This document shows, one piece after another, positions 42,694 to 51,357 of a stretch of DNA of 61,013 nucleotides. The stretch's first letter is position 1. Each line of letters starts with the position of its first letter. The notes under the pieces were generated by a model. It searched no databases. It was not told where the DNA came from and worked only from the letters and a program-made list of their open reading frames with translations. The position numbers were made by a program, and so were the translations under genes. This DNA comes from Mycobacterium sp. AT1 (GTDB lineage Bacteria > Actinomycetota > Actinomycetes > Mycobacteriales > Mycobacteriaceae). The DNA is taken from NCBI RefSeq assembly GCF_002043095.1, contig NZ_MVOC01000075.1, positions 1 to 61,013 on the forward strand, given 5' to 3'.

Positions 42694-45176
42694 TGTTCGG
42701 CCGCCTCGTCGACCACCTGGCCTCGCGCGGCGACGATTCCGCGCTGCTGACCGTCGACCGACGACTGTCCTACCGCCAGCTCGCCGACGACGTCGCGGCC
42801 AGCGCGTCGGACCTCGGCTCGCGACGCAGACTGGTCCTGCTGGAGACCCACAACGACGTCGACACCCTGGTGAACTACCTCGGCGCGCTCGCGGGTGGCC
42901 ACGTCGTACTGCCCGTGACCGCCGACGCCGACCACACCGCGATGGTCGACGCGTACGACCCCGACGTAGTCATCCGCGACGGCTCGGTGCTGCACCGCCA
43001 CCACCCCGCCCACGAAATCCATCCCGATCTCGCCCTGCTGCTGTCCACCTCCGGCAGCACGGGGTCACCGAAGCTGGTGCGACTGTCGAGGACCAACCTG
43101 GCCTCCAACGCCGAGGCCATTGCGACCTACCTCGACATCCGCCACACCGACCGGGCCGCGACGACGTTGCCCATGTCCTACTGCTACGGCCTCTCGGTGG
43201 TCCACAGTCATCTGTTGCGTGGCGCCGGCCTCATCCTCACCGACGACTCGGTGGTCGAGGACGGGTTCTGGGACCTGATGCGCGCACACCGCGGGACGAC
43301 GTTCGCGGGCGTCCCACACACGTTCGACCTGTTGGACCGCATCGGGTTCGACGACATGTCGCTGCCGCACCTGCGCTACGTCACCCAGGCCGGCGGCCGA
43401 CTCGCCCCCGACACGGTCCGCCGGTACGCCGAGCTCGGTCGACGCCGCGGCTGGCAACTGTTCGTGATGTACGGCGCCACCGAGGCGACCGCCCGAATGG
43501 CTTATCTGCCACCGGAACTCGCCTACGAGAACCCGACCGCGATCGGGGTGCCCATCCCCGGTGGCGCGTTCGATCTCATTCCCGCGGACGGGATGGAGGA
43601 CCAAACCGGGGAGCTCGTCTACCGCGGCCCTGGCGTGATGATGGGTTACGCGCACACCCCCGACGACCTCACGACGGGCCACACCGTCGAGGCTCTTCGC
43701 ACCGGCGACCTTGCGCGTCGGCGCCCCGACGGCCTCTACGAGGTGGTCGGCCGCATCAGCCGGTTCGTGAAGCTCTACGGCCTCCGCATCGACCTGCAAC
43801 GCGTCGAGACCGCCCTGCAAGACGCCGGAGTGACGGCGATCTGCGCCGAGGGTGACGGTGCCCTGCTGGTGGCGGCCACCGACCGTCCCGCGGGGTGCGA
43901 CGTCGCACTCGTCGCCGCCCATGCCTCCGGGCTTCCCCGCTCGGCCGTTCGCATTCTCGACGTCGACGAGATCCCGAGGCTGCCGTCGGGCAAACCCGAC
44001 CTTCTCGGCGTCCGCGCGCTGGCCGATCGCACCGCGGCGACGGAGCGGGACGCCGCGGACCTTCGCGTCCTGTTCGCAGACGTCCTTCACCTCGACGCCG
44101 CGTCGGTCGACCCGCAGGCCAGTTTCGTCGACCTCGGCGGGAACTCGCTGTCCTACGTGGCGATGTCGGTGCGGCTCGAACGCGCGCTCGGTCATTTGCC
44201 CGCCGACTGGCCGCGGCTGCCGCTGCGCGACCTGGAGGCCACCAGGAGAAGCCGCCGGTGGTGGGGCACCACGCTGGAGACCAGCGTCGCGCTGCGGGCC
44301 GTCGCCATCGTCCTCGTCGTCGGCTCACACGCCGGGCTGTACACGCTGTGGGGCGGTGCCCACGTACTGCTAGGCATCGCCGGCTACAACTTCGGGCGGT
44401 TCTGCCTGACCCCGCTGCCCCGCGCCCAACGCGCCAGGCACCTGGTGAGCACCATCGCGTGGATCGCCGTGCCCTCGGTCGCGTGGGTGGCCATCGCCTT
44501 GGTGATCACCGACGACTACACCGCGTCGAATCTGTTGCTGGCCAACAAGTTCCTCGGCCCGGACGACAGCATGACGGCAGGCAGGCTGTGGTTCGCCGAA
44601 GTCGTGGTCTGGGTTCTGGTGGGGTTGGCGGTGGTGTGCGCGACCCCGATCGCCGACCGGCTCGAACGGCGTCGGCCGTTCGCGTGGGCGTGTGCGTTCG
44701 TGGCAGTGGGCTTGGCGGTCCGGTTCGACGGTTTCGGCATGGGTCGCGAGGCGTGGTTCACCGTGCTCGCCTTCTGGTTCTTCGCCATCGGCTGGGCGGC
44801 GTCGAAGGCCACGACCGTCTGGCAGCGCGCCGCCGTCACCGCGATGCTCGCCGTCGGGATCGTCGGCTACTTCGGCAACCCGAACCGGGAACTGCTGGTG
44901 TTCACCGGCTTGGCGTTGCTGATCTGGCTGCCCGCCATCCGCTGCCCGTCGGCGTTCACGGTGGCGGCGGGCGTCCTTGCCGAGGCGTCGCTCCTGATCT
45001 ACCTGGTGCACTACCAGGTGTATCCGCTGTTCGGGGAGCACCGGCTGCTTGGCGTCGTCGCATCCCTCGGTGTGGGGGTGCTGTTGACGATGCTGCTGAC
45101 CATGGCGCGCAGACGGATTCGCCTCGTCGGCGCTCGGCCGGTCGGCTCGAGGGTTACTTCTCCCGCTCGGCGATGA
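42693..45176 (+). CDS. Fused adenylation-carrier-membrane acyltransferase (A-T-AT3) protein
   Basis: 827 aa from ATG 42693, which overlaps the ATPase stop as TGATG (GTG 42690 would add one residue). Residues ~1-440 form an AMP-binding ligase: LSTSGSTGSPK (117-127), MYGATEATARM (259-269), TGD (337-339), and the C-terminal Lys434 in PSGKPD. Residues ~445-515 are a phosphopantetheine carrier domain with Ser485 in DLGGNSLS. Residues ~525-815 are a polytopic acyltransferase-3 (OafA-like) domain, with the family's Arg535 and His546 in ALRAVAIVLVVGSHAG. One chain would thus activate an acid, hold it as a thioester and pass it across or at the membrane, analogous to DltA-DltC-DltB. The acyl group and acceptor are unknown. 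It ends 23 bp inside the convergent thioesterase gene. Confidence 0.85.
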   Translation: MFGRLVDHLASRGDDSALLTVDRRLSYRQLADDVAASASDLGSRRRLVLLETHNDVDTLVNYLGALAGGHVVLPVTADADHTAMVDAYDPDVVIRDGSVLHRHHPAHEIHPDLALLLSTSGSTGSPKLVRLSRTNLASNAEAIATYLDIRHTDRAATTLPMSYCYGLSVVHSHLLRGAGLILTDDSVVEDGFWDLMRAHRGTTFAGVPHTFDLLDRIGFDDMSLPHLRYVTQAGGRLAPDTVRRYAELGRRRGWQLFVMYGATEATARMAYLPPELAYENPTAIGVPIPGGAFDLIPADGMEDQTGELVYRGPGVMMGYAHTPDDLTTGHTVEALRTGDLARRRPDGLYEVVGRISRFVKLYGLRIDLQRVETALQDAGVTAICAEGDGALLVAATDRPAGCDVALVAAHASGLPRSAVRILDVDEIPRLPSGKPDLLGVRALADRTAATERDAADLRVLFADVLHLDAASVDPQASFVDLGGNSLSYVAMSVRLERALGHLPADWPRLPLRDLEATRRSRRWWGTTLETSVALRAVAIVLVVGSHAGLYTLWGGAHVLLGIAGYNFGRFCLTPLPRAQRARHLVSTIAWIAVPSVAWVAIALVITDDYTASNLLLANKFLGPDDSMTAGRLWFAEVVVWVLVGLAVVCATPIADRLERRRPFAWACAFVAVGLAVRFDGFGMGREAWFTVLAFWFFAIGWAASKATTVWQRAAVTAMLAVGIVGYFGNPNRELLVFTGLALLIWLPAIRCPSAFTVAAGVLAEASLLIYLVHYQVYPLFGEHRLLGVVASLGVGVLLTMLLTMARRRIRLVGARPVGSRVTSPARR

Positions 45177-45960
45177 GGCCCTCCTGCACCACGGTCGCCG
45201 CGATGCCGCCGTCCTCGCCTAGCAAGCTGCCGGTGATGACGCCCCTACCCCGCGCCGCCGCGGGCGACCTGGTCTCCAACAGGTTCCACCGGTCGGCCCG
45301 CACCGGGCGGTGAAACCAGATCGACGAGTCCGTCGTGCCGCTGCGGTGGGTCCGGGCCGCCATGGAGTGGCCGTGCACCTGCAGAGCCGGGTCGATCATG
45401 TAGACGTCGCACACGTATGCCGCGATCACGTCGTGCAGCAGAGGATCCTCGGGAACCGGCACCAGGACCCGCCACCACAGTCGTCGGACGAACTCCCCCG
45501 TCGACCGGTCGTCGACGACGCGAATGTCGATCTCGTCCAACGGCATCGACGGCGCGGGCCCCGGTGGTCCGGTTCGCGGCAAGGTCTCGGGATCCTCCGG
45601 AAGCGCAGCCACGCGACCATGCTCGGGGCCGGCCATCGGAAGCGAGAACGAGACGGTGGCCGCCGTGATCACGCGGCCCGCCTGCCGCGACACCACCCGC
45701 CGGGCCGAGGCGGTCCGGCCGTCGAAGACGCGCTCCACGGAGTAGTCGACGTCGTCGCCGGCCTCGCCGCCGCGCAGGAATTGCAGATGCATGTTGACGG
45801 GCCGCTTGGCGGGCTCGACCGTGCGGGCGGCGGCCGCCAGCGACTGTCCCATGAACTGACCGCCGAACGCACGCTTGCCCTCGGGACCGCTGGCGGCGCC
45901 GATCCACGAATCGTCGGAATCGCCCGACCGGACGTCGAGCAGTCGCAGCAGCGCGCTCAC
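45154..45960 (-). CDS. Acyl-CoA thioesterase (TesB-like double hotdog)
   Basis: 268 aa from GTG 45960, which overlaps the upstream CoA-transferase stop as GTGA. Two hotdog folds: FGGQFMGQSLAAAARTV at the start of the first, and HSMAARTHRSGTTDSSIWFHRPVRAD in the second, the usual TesB/Acot8 pattern including the D/T/Q catalytic region. It hydrolyses acyl-CoA to acid and CoA. Last gene of the DUF2469-SDR-HAD-CoA-transferase run. Confidence 0.9.
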   Translation of the reverse strand: MSALLRLLDVRSGDSDDSWIGAASGPEGKRAFGGQFMGQSLAAAARTVEPAKRPVNMHLQFLRGGEAGDDVDYSVERVFDGRTASARRVVSRQAGRVITAATVSFSLPMAGPEHGRVAALPEDPETLPRTGPPGPAPSMPLDEIDIRVVDDRSTGEFVRRLWWRVLVPVPEDPLLHDVIAAYVCDVYMIDPALQVHGHSMAARTHRSGTTDSSIWFHRPVRADRWNLLETRSPAAARGRGVITGSLLGEDGGIAATVVQEGLIAEREK

Positions 45961-47159
45961 GAGACGGTGCCCGCCTCGGTCAGCTGGCGAATCTCGTCCT
46001 CCGACAGGCCAAGCCGGTCCCGAAGCACCTCCGCGGTGTGGTCGCCGAGCGCGGGCGCCGGCACCGCGGGCCGGTAGGCGCCGTCCACCTGCAGTGGCAG
46101 CCCTGGCGCCAGATGGGTCCCGATGCGCGGCTGGTCGAGTGCGCTGAACAACGGGTTGTCGGTCACCTTGGGGTCGCTGGCGGTCTCGGCGAACGTGCGG
46201 TAGCGCTCCCACAGCACCGACGTCGTCGACAGTGCGGCGCCGATCTCCTCGGCGGTGTGATCGGTGAACCACACCGTGAACAATCCCGTCAGCGCGTCGC
46301 GGTGGCGATACCGCTGCCCCTCGTCGCTGAAGTCGGCACCGAGCGCATCACCAAGCGCGGCAACGGCTTTGGTCGTACCCGTCAGCTCGGCCAAATCCCG
46401 GAAGTGCCGCCCGGTGAGCGCGACGACCATGAACGACACCCCGTCGCCGCTGACGAACGTCTGGCCATACTGCCCGTAGATCGAGTTGCCGATGCGCTCG
46501 CGCGCCACCCCGTTGACCATCACCTCGGTCAAGAAACTCAGATTGCCCGCCGTGGCCAGGGCGACGTTCTCCAGGGGGATGCCGACGCGCTGTCCCTCCC
46601 CGGTGGCGTCGCGGTGGCGCAGCGCGGCCGTCACCGCCAGCGCGACGTACAGCCCGCAGGCGACGTCCCAGGCGGGCAGCACGTGGTTCACGGGGCCGCC
46701 GGATTCCGGTGACCCCGTCACCAACGGAAAGCCGACCCCGGCGTTGACGGTGTAGTCGACCCCCGTACCGCCGTCGGCCCGCCCCGACACCTCGACGTGA
46801 ATGAGGTCGGGCCGGAGCTTGACCAGCTCCTCGTACGAATGCCATTGCCGCCCCGCGACATTGGTGATCAGAATGCCGCAGTCGACGACGAGCCGGGTGA
46901 TCAGCTCCTGCCCGGCGGCAGACCGGACGTCCACCGCCGCGGACAGCTTCCCCTTGTTCAGCCCGGCCCAGTAGATGCTCTCCCCGTCGTCGGTGACGGG
47001 CCATCGGTGATAGTCGGCGGCGCCGCCGACGGGGTCGACGCGGATCACCTCGGCGCCCAGTTGGGCCAGCGTCATGCCGCCCAGCGGCACCGCGACGAAA
47101 CTGGAGATCTCGACGATCCGCACTCCGGCCAACGGCCTGGCGGCATCCCGGACGGTCAC
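45957..47159 (-). CDS. CaiB/BaiF family III CoA-transferase
   Basis: 400 aa from GTG 47159. The N-terminal LAGVRIVEISSFVAVPLGGM and AEVIRVDPVGG are typical; the catalytic Asp is in LPAWDVACGLYVALAV, followed by the TGEGQRV signature. These enzymes move CoA between carboxylic acids in fatty acid, carnitine or aromatic acid use. It starts 2 bp after the HAD gene stop and overlaps the thioesterase, so the two act in one operon. Substrate unknown. Confidence 0.92.
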   Translation of the reverse strand: MTVRDAARPLAGVRIVEISSFVAVPLGGMTLAQLGAEVIRVDPVGGAADYHRWPVTDDGESIYWAGLNKGKLSAAVDVRSAAGQELITRLVVDCGILITNVAGRQWHSYEELVKLRPDLIHVEVSGRADGGTGVDYTVNAGVGFPLVTGSPESGGPVNHVLPAWDVACGLYVALAVTAALRHRDATGEGQRVGIPLENVALATAGNLSFLTEVMVNGVARERIGNSIYGQYGQTFVSGDGVSFMVVALTGRHFRDLAELTGTTKAVAALGDALGADFSDEGQRYRHRDALTGLFTVWFTDHTAEEIGAALSTTSVLWERYRTFAETASDPKVTDNPLFSALDQPRIGTHLAPGLPLQVDGAYRPAVPAPALGDHTAEVLRDRLGLSEDEIRQLTEAGTVS

Positions 47160-47161
47160 GG

Positions 47162-47935
47162 TCAGATGAGCTCGACGGCGTCGGCGATGGAGTCGAGAAC
47201 CCGGCTCGGCCGGAACGGGTACTTCTGGATGTCGGCCACGGTCGTCGACCCGGTGAGCACCAGGATGGTCTCCAGCCCGGCCTCGATGCCTGCGACGACG
47301 TCGGTGTCCATCCGGTCCCCGACCATGAAGGTGGTCTCCGAGTGCGCCTCGATGCGGTTGAGCGCGCTGCGGAACATCATCGGGTTGGGCTTGCCGACGA
47401 AGTACGGCTCCCGGCCGGTGGCCTTGGTGATGAGCGCCGCGACCGAGCCGGTGGCGGGCGTCGGCCCCTCTGCCGACGGACCGGTGACGTCGGGGTTGGT
47501 GGCGATGAAGCGGGCGCCGCCACCGATGAGGCGGATGGCCTTGGTGATCGCCTCGAACGAGTACGTCCGCGTTTCGCCGAGGACGACGAAGTCCGGCCCG
47601 GTGTCGGTGAGCGTGTAGCCCACCTCGTGCAACGCCGTCGTCAGGCCGGCCTCGCCGATGACGTAGGCGGACCCGCCGGGCAACTGGTCGTGCAGGAACG
47701 CGGCGGTCGCCAGGGCCGAGGTCCAGATCGCCTCCTCCGGCACTTCGAGGCCGGAGCGCAGCAGTCTGGCCGCGAGGTCGCGCGGGGTGAAGATCGAGTT
47801 GTTGGTCAGCACCAGGAAGGGCCGCTTCTTCTCCGCGAGTCGCTGAAGGAACTCGGCGGCCCCCGGTAGGGCACGTTCCTCGTGGACGAGGACGCCGTCC
47901 ATGTCGGTCAGCCAGGACTCCGGTGTAGATCGCAT
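47162..47935 (-). CDS. HAD-IIA family phosphatase (NagD-like)
   Basis: 257 aa. HAD motif I is DMDGVLVHE (about 12-20), motif II LTNNS, and motif IV MVGDRMDTDVVAG; a class IIA cap lies between. NagD-like members dephosphorylate small sugar phosphates or nucleotides, or act on p-nitrophenyl phosphate without a known role. It lies 4 bp after the SDR gene. Confidence 0.92.
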   Translation of the reverse strand: MRSTPESWLTDMDGVLVHEERALPGAAEFLQRLAEKKRPFLVLTNNSIFTPRDLAARLLRSGLEVPEEAIWTSALATAAFLHDQLPGGSAYVIGEAGLTTALHEVGYTLTDTGPDFVVLGETRTYSFEAITKAIRLIGGGARFIATNPDVTGPSAEGPTPATGSVAALITKATGREPYFVGKPNPMMFRSALNRIEAHSETTFMVGDRMDTDVVAGIEAGLETILVLTGSTTVADIQKYPFRPSRVLDSIADAVELI

Positions 47936-47939
47936 CGCC

Positions 47940-48752
47940 TCAGCGTACGACGACGCCGCTCCGTTCCCGAGGCGCCCCGAAGGTCGCCCGGTGCGACGGC
48001 GGCTGGCGGCCGTCGACGTCGGTGATGCCGTAGCGCATCGCCAGCTCGGCGCCGATCACGGTCTGACCGGTGAGTTCGCCAAGCCGCGGATCGCGCCACA
48101 GGGCGTCGACGAGGTACCCGGTGAATTCAGGTGTCTCGGCGTGCTTGGCCGTCTCGGCGAGCGCGTCGGGATGCCCGGCGAAGGCGCTGCGGAACTTCTC
48201 GGTCAGCAGGATGCCCATCCAGATCGACAGGGTCGTCACGCCGGTGCCCTCGAAGTCGACCGCCATGTCGGCGGCCATCTTGTCGACGCCCGCCTTCTGC
48301 GCGCCGTATGCAGGACCGTGCATGTACACCACCGAACCCGGCGACGAGGTGAACACGATCAACCCGCGGCGGTGCGGCACCATCAGCCGCGCGGCGTGCC
48401 ACGACGCGACGTAGGCCGAGCGCAGCCCGACGTCGAGCACGTCGCCCAGCTCGAGTGGCTTCTCCCAGAACGGTTTCGACGAGGTCAGCCGATCGCTGAT
48501 CGCCGCGGCGTTGTTGACCAGCAGGTCGAGCGCGCCGCATTCGTCGGCCACCCGCTCGAACAGGGCGGCGACCTGCGCGTCGTCGCGGTGGTCGACGGTG
48601 ACCGCGACACTGCCGTCGCCGAGGTCCGTCACGGTCCGCCCGGTCAGGTAGACCCGCCACCCCGCCGTCAGCAGCGCGGTGGCGATGCCCCGGCCGGCAC
48701 CACGGCTGGCCCCGGTGACGACCGCGACGGGGGGTCGCTCCTCGGCGCTCAT
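47940..48752 (-). CDS. Short-chain dehydrogenase/reductase
   Basis: 270 aa from ATG 48752, 2 bp after the DUF2469 stop. TGASRGAGRGIA (NAD(P) binding), NNAAAIS, and catalytic Ser in FTSSPGS with YGAQK (YxxxK) are present. The C-terminus lacks the usual GG-x-x cofactor tail and is instead RMAT-like and polar. The tight coupling to DUF2469 places it in the rplS-lepB-rnhB-DUF2469 transcription unit. Substrate unknown. Confidence 0.9.
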   Translation of the reverse strand: MSAEERPPVAVVTGASRGAGRGIATALLTAGWRVYLTGRTVTDLGDGSVAVTVDHRDDAQVAALFERVADECGALDLLVNNAAAISDRLTSSKPFWEKPLELGDVLDVGLRSAYVASWHAARLMVPHRRGLIVFTSSPGSVVYMHGPAYGAQKAGVDKMAADMAVDFEGTGVTTLSIWMGILLTEKFRSAFAGHPDALAETAKHAETPEFTGYLVDALWRDPRLGELTGQTVIGAELAMRYGITDVDGRQPPSHRATFGAPRERSGVVVR

Positions 48753-48754
48753 GG

Positions 48755-49060
48755 TCAGTCGGGGAGTCGCAGCTCGGGCTTCTCGACCTCTTCGATGTTC
48801 ACGTCCTTGAACGTGATCACCCGGACCTGCTTGACGAAGCGGGCCGGTCGGTACATGTCCCACACCCACGCGTCGGCCAGGCGAAGCTCGAAGTAGACCT
48901 CGCCGTCGGCGTTGCGCGGCACCAGCTCGACGCTGTTCGCGAGGTAGAACCGGCGCTCCGTCTCCACGACGTAACTGAACTGCCCCACGATGTCCTTGTA
49001 TTCGCGGTACAGCGAGAGCTCCATCTCGGTTTCGTACTTCTCGAGATCTTCGGCACTCAT
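48755..49060 (-). CDS. DUF2469 conserved actinobacterial protein
   Basis: 101 aa, highly conserved family (Rv2901c). MSAEDLEKYETEMELSLYREYKDIV at the start and WVWDMYRPARFVKQVRV in the second half are diagnostic. Function unknown; it is linked to rnhB and lepB throughout mycobacteria. Small acidic protein without membrane segments. Confidence 0.93.
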   Translation of the reverse strand: MSAEDLEKYETEMELSLYREYKDIVGQFSYVVETERRFYLANSVELVPRNADGEVYFELRLADAWVWDMYRPARFVKQVRVITFKDVNIEEVEKPELRLPD

Positions 49061-49101
49061 CGGTTCAGTGGTCCTTCGTTCGGTGTGACGTACATCTTTC
49101 C

Positions 49102-49785
49102 TCAGCCGATTTCGGCATGCTGCCCGGCCTCCCCAACCGACACCCGTCGGACATTGACGAACGAGAACCGATGCTCGCTGCAGGGGCCCCGCTCGGCCAG
49201 CGCCGCGGTGTGAAACGGCGTGCTGTACCCCTTGTGGACGGCGAAGCCGTACCCGGGATGGCTCGACTCCATCTGCACCATCAGCCGGTCCCTGCTCACC
49301 TTGGCGAGCACGCTCGCCGCCGCAATGCAGGCCGCCGCGGCGTCACCACCGACCACCGGCAGCGACGGCATGGGCAACCCCGGCACCCGAAAGCCGTCGC
49401 TCAGAACGTATCCCGGCCGAAGCGACAGCCCGGCCACGGCGCGGCGCATGCCCTCGATGTTGGCGACGTGAACCCCTCGCCGGTCGACTTCCGTCGAGGG
49501 GATGAAGACCACGTGGTACGCCAACGCGTAACGCCGGATCAACGGGAAGAGGCGTTCACGTTCGCGCTCGTTGAGCTTCTTGGAGTCGTCGAGTGCCGCC
49601 AGGCTCTCCAAGCGATTGGGTCCCAGCACGCAGGCCGCGACGACGAGCGGCCCAGCGCATGCGCCGCGCCCCACCTCGTCGACGCCGGCCACCGGACCCA
49701 ACCCACCCCGGTAGAGCGCGGATTCGATCGTGCGCAACCCCGCGGACTTGCGGATGACGGCTCGAGGCGGCCAGGTCGCCGGCAA
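49102..49785 (-). CDS. rnhB: Ribonuclease HII
   Basis: 227 aa from TTG 49785, supported by a TAGGAG ribosome site and by homology beginning at TWPPRAVIRKS. Catalytic acidic residues are in GVDEVGRGACAGP (Asp-Glu) and DGFRVPG. RNase HII removes ribonucleotides and RNA primers from DNA. It starts 8 bp after lepB. Open frame upstream of the TTG is antisense to nothing and lacks family similarity. Confidence 0.94.
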   Translation of the reverse strand: MPATWPPRAVIRKSAGLRTIESALYRGGLGPVAGVDEVGRGACAGPLVVAACVLGPNRLESLAALDDSKKLNERERERLFPLIRRYALAYHVVFIPSTEVDRRGVHVANIEGMRRAVAGLSLRPGYVLSDGFRVPGLPMPSLPVVGGDAAAACIAAASVLAKVSRDRLMVQMESSHPGYGFAVHKGYSTPFHTAALAERGPCSEHRFSFVNVRRVSVGEAGQHAEIG

Positions 49786-49793
49786 GAGGGCTC

Positions 49794-50612
49794 CTACTGC
49801 GTGGTCTGCGGGTTGACTGCCGAGACACTGCCCCAGCGACCGGGCGGCCAGGCGATGAAGCGCGCCTTGCCGATCACGTTGTCGACGGGAACCGTGCCTG
49901 CCATCGGGTCGCCGGTGCACAGCAGACCCTTCTGAGCGTCCGCAGGCAAGTTGGTGCAGTGGGCGCGCGAGTCGGCGGAGTGCGTGCGGTTGTCCCCCAT
50001 CACCCACAACCGGTTCTCCGGCACCTTCACCGGACCGAACTCGTTGCCGAGGCACGGGTAGATCGACGGATCCGCCATCATCGTGTTCACGTCGAGGTAC
50101 GGCTCGTTGAGCTTCTTGCCGTCGACGGTCAGCCCGGTGGCGGCCCGGCACTCGACCGTTTGGCCGCCGGTCGCGATGACACGCTTGACGAGGTCGTTCT
50201 CGTCAGGAGGAACGAAGCCGATGAACGACAACGCGTTCTGCAGGTAGCGGATCGGGGTGCTGTCGGAGCGGATCGACTTGTAGCCGATGTTCCAGGCAGG
50301 CGGCCCCTTGAAGACGATGACGTCACCCGGTTCCGGCGTCGAGAAGTCGTAGGTGACCTTGTCGACCATGATCCGATCGCCGACGCAGCCTGCGCAGCCG
50401 TGCAACGTCGGCTCCATCGACTCGGACGGAATCAGGTACGGCCGGGCGATGAACGTGAGCATCACGTAGTACAGAACCAGCGCAATGCTCAGAAGGATCG
50501 CGGCTTCGCGGACGGCGCCGCGCTTCTTCGGCGGATCCTCGTCTTGGTCGACAGTGTCTTGGTCGACGATGTCTCGATCGGCGGCGTCGGGGGCCTCGGG
50601 GGATCCGGTCAC
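49794..50612 (-). CDS. lepB: Signal peptidase I
   Basis: 272 aa from GTG 50612 (a frame to 50663 would add 17 residues; family homology favours GTG). A Asp-rich cytosolic start is followed by one membrane anchor (about 37-57). Catalytic Ser65 in PSESMEPTL and Lys143 in DLVKRVIA. It removes signal peptides from secreted proteins at the outer face of the membrane. Conserved GDNRTHSADSR block. Lies between rplS and rnhB. Confidence 0.95.
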   Translation of the reverse strand: MTGSPEAPDAADRDIVDQDTVDQDEDPPKKRGAVREAAILLSIALVLYYVMLTFIARPYLIPSESMEPTLHGCAGCVGDRIMVDKVTYDFSTPEPGDVIVFKGPPAWNIGYKSIRSDSTPIRYLQNALSFIGFVPPDENDLVKRVIATGGQTVECRAATGLTVDGKKLNEPYLDVNTMMADPSIYPCLGNEFGPVKVPENRLWVMGDNRTHSADSRAHCTNLPADAQKGLLCTGDPMAGTVPVDNVIGKARFIAWPPGRWGSVSAVNPQTTQ

Positions 50613-50698
50613 GCCATCAGAGTAGTCAGCGCGGCGCTCGGCGCCGCGCTGCTCGGGGTCCAACCGTCACACCCGTCCGGGCGTACCGCCGGCGACGA

Positions 50699-51040
50699 TC
50701 AGCGCTTTTCCTTGATCTTGGCCTTCTTGCCACGCAGTTCGCGCAGGTAGTACAGCTTCGCGCGACGGACGTCACCGCGGGTGACGACGTCGATGTGGTC
50801 GATGTTCGGGGAGTGCAGCGGGAAGGTGCGCTCGACGCCGACGCCGTAGCTCTCCTTGCGCACGGTGAAGGTCTCCCGGACTCCGCCGCCCTGCCTACGG
50901 AGCACGACGCCCTTGAAGACCTGGACGCGCTCCTTGGAACCCTCGATGACCTTCACGTGAACGTTCACGGTGTCGCCAGGACCAAAGGCTGGGATGTCGT
51001 CGCGCAGCGACGGCTGGTCGATGAAGTCCAGGGTGTTCAT
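50699..51040 (-). CDS. rplS: 50S ribosomal protein L19
   Basis: 113 aa from ATG 51040 (MNTLDFIDQPSLRDDIP), with a GAGGAAG ribosome site. Conserved FGPGDTVNVHVKVIEG, RVQVFKGVVLRR and LYYLRELRGKKAKIKEKR are present. L19 lies at the interface of the ribosomal subunits. First gene of the rplS-lepB-rnhB unit. Confidence 0.97.
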   Translation of the reverse strand: MNTLDFIDQPSLRDDIPAFGPGDTVNVHVKVIEGSKERVQVFKGVVLRRQGGGVRETFTVRKESYGVGVERTFPLHSPNIDHIDVVTRGDVRRAKLYYLRELRGKKAKIKEKR

Positions 51041-51357
51041 CGGTGACACTTCCTCGTTGTTCGGATCATGTAATCGTGATCTCGGTTGCGGCCGTGGGCG
51101 TCACGTCGACGTGCGACGTGTCACCGGACCGTGGTCTTCGCGCTTCTCGCACCAGGTGGGGACGACTCATCCCCGCCGTGCGTAGGCAACTGCTCGATTG
51201 TGCCAGATGGGGCGAGTAACGGCGAAATCCTGAGCCGTTGAGCACCGACTCTTCCACACCCTGCCGTCTCCGCTGCGGACGCGGCGCGCATCCGGAACGG
51301 TTAGGCTAGGGACACGGTTTCACCGCAATCATCCGCAGCAATCGTCCAGGGAGGGCC
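51041..51357. other. Intergenic region between divergent rplS and lppW genes
   Basis: 317 bp that must hold both promoters. A hairpin CACGTCG-ACGTG-CGACGTG at 51103-51121 lies about 63 bp before rplS on its leader side. It has no U-tract and is not a recognised L19 autoregulatory element. Nothing else stood out. Confidence 0.4.

Noticed and set aside
51103..51121. rplS leader hairpin as an L19 autoregulatory element or riboswitch
   Set aside because: Seven-bp stem with a palindromic core only; no conserved ribosomal-leader features or terminator.
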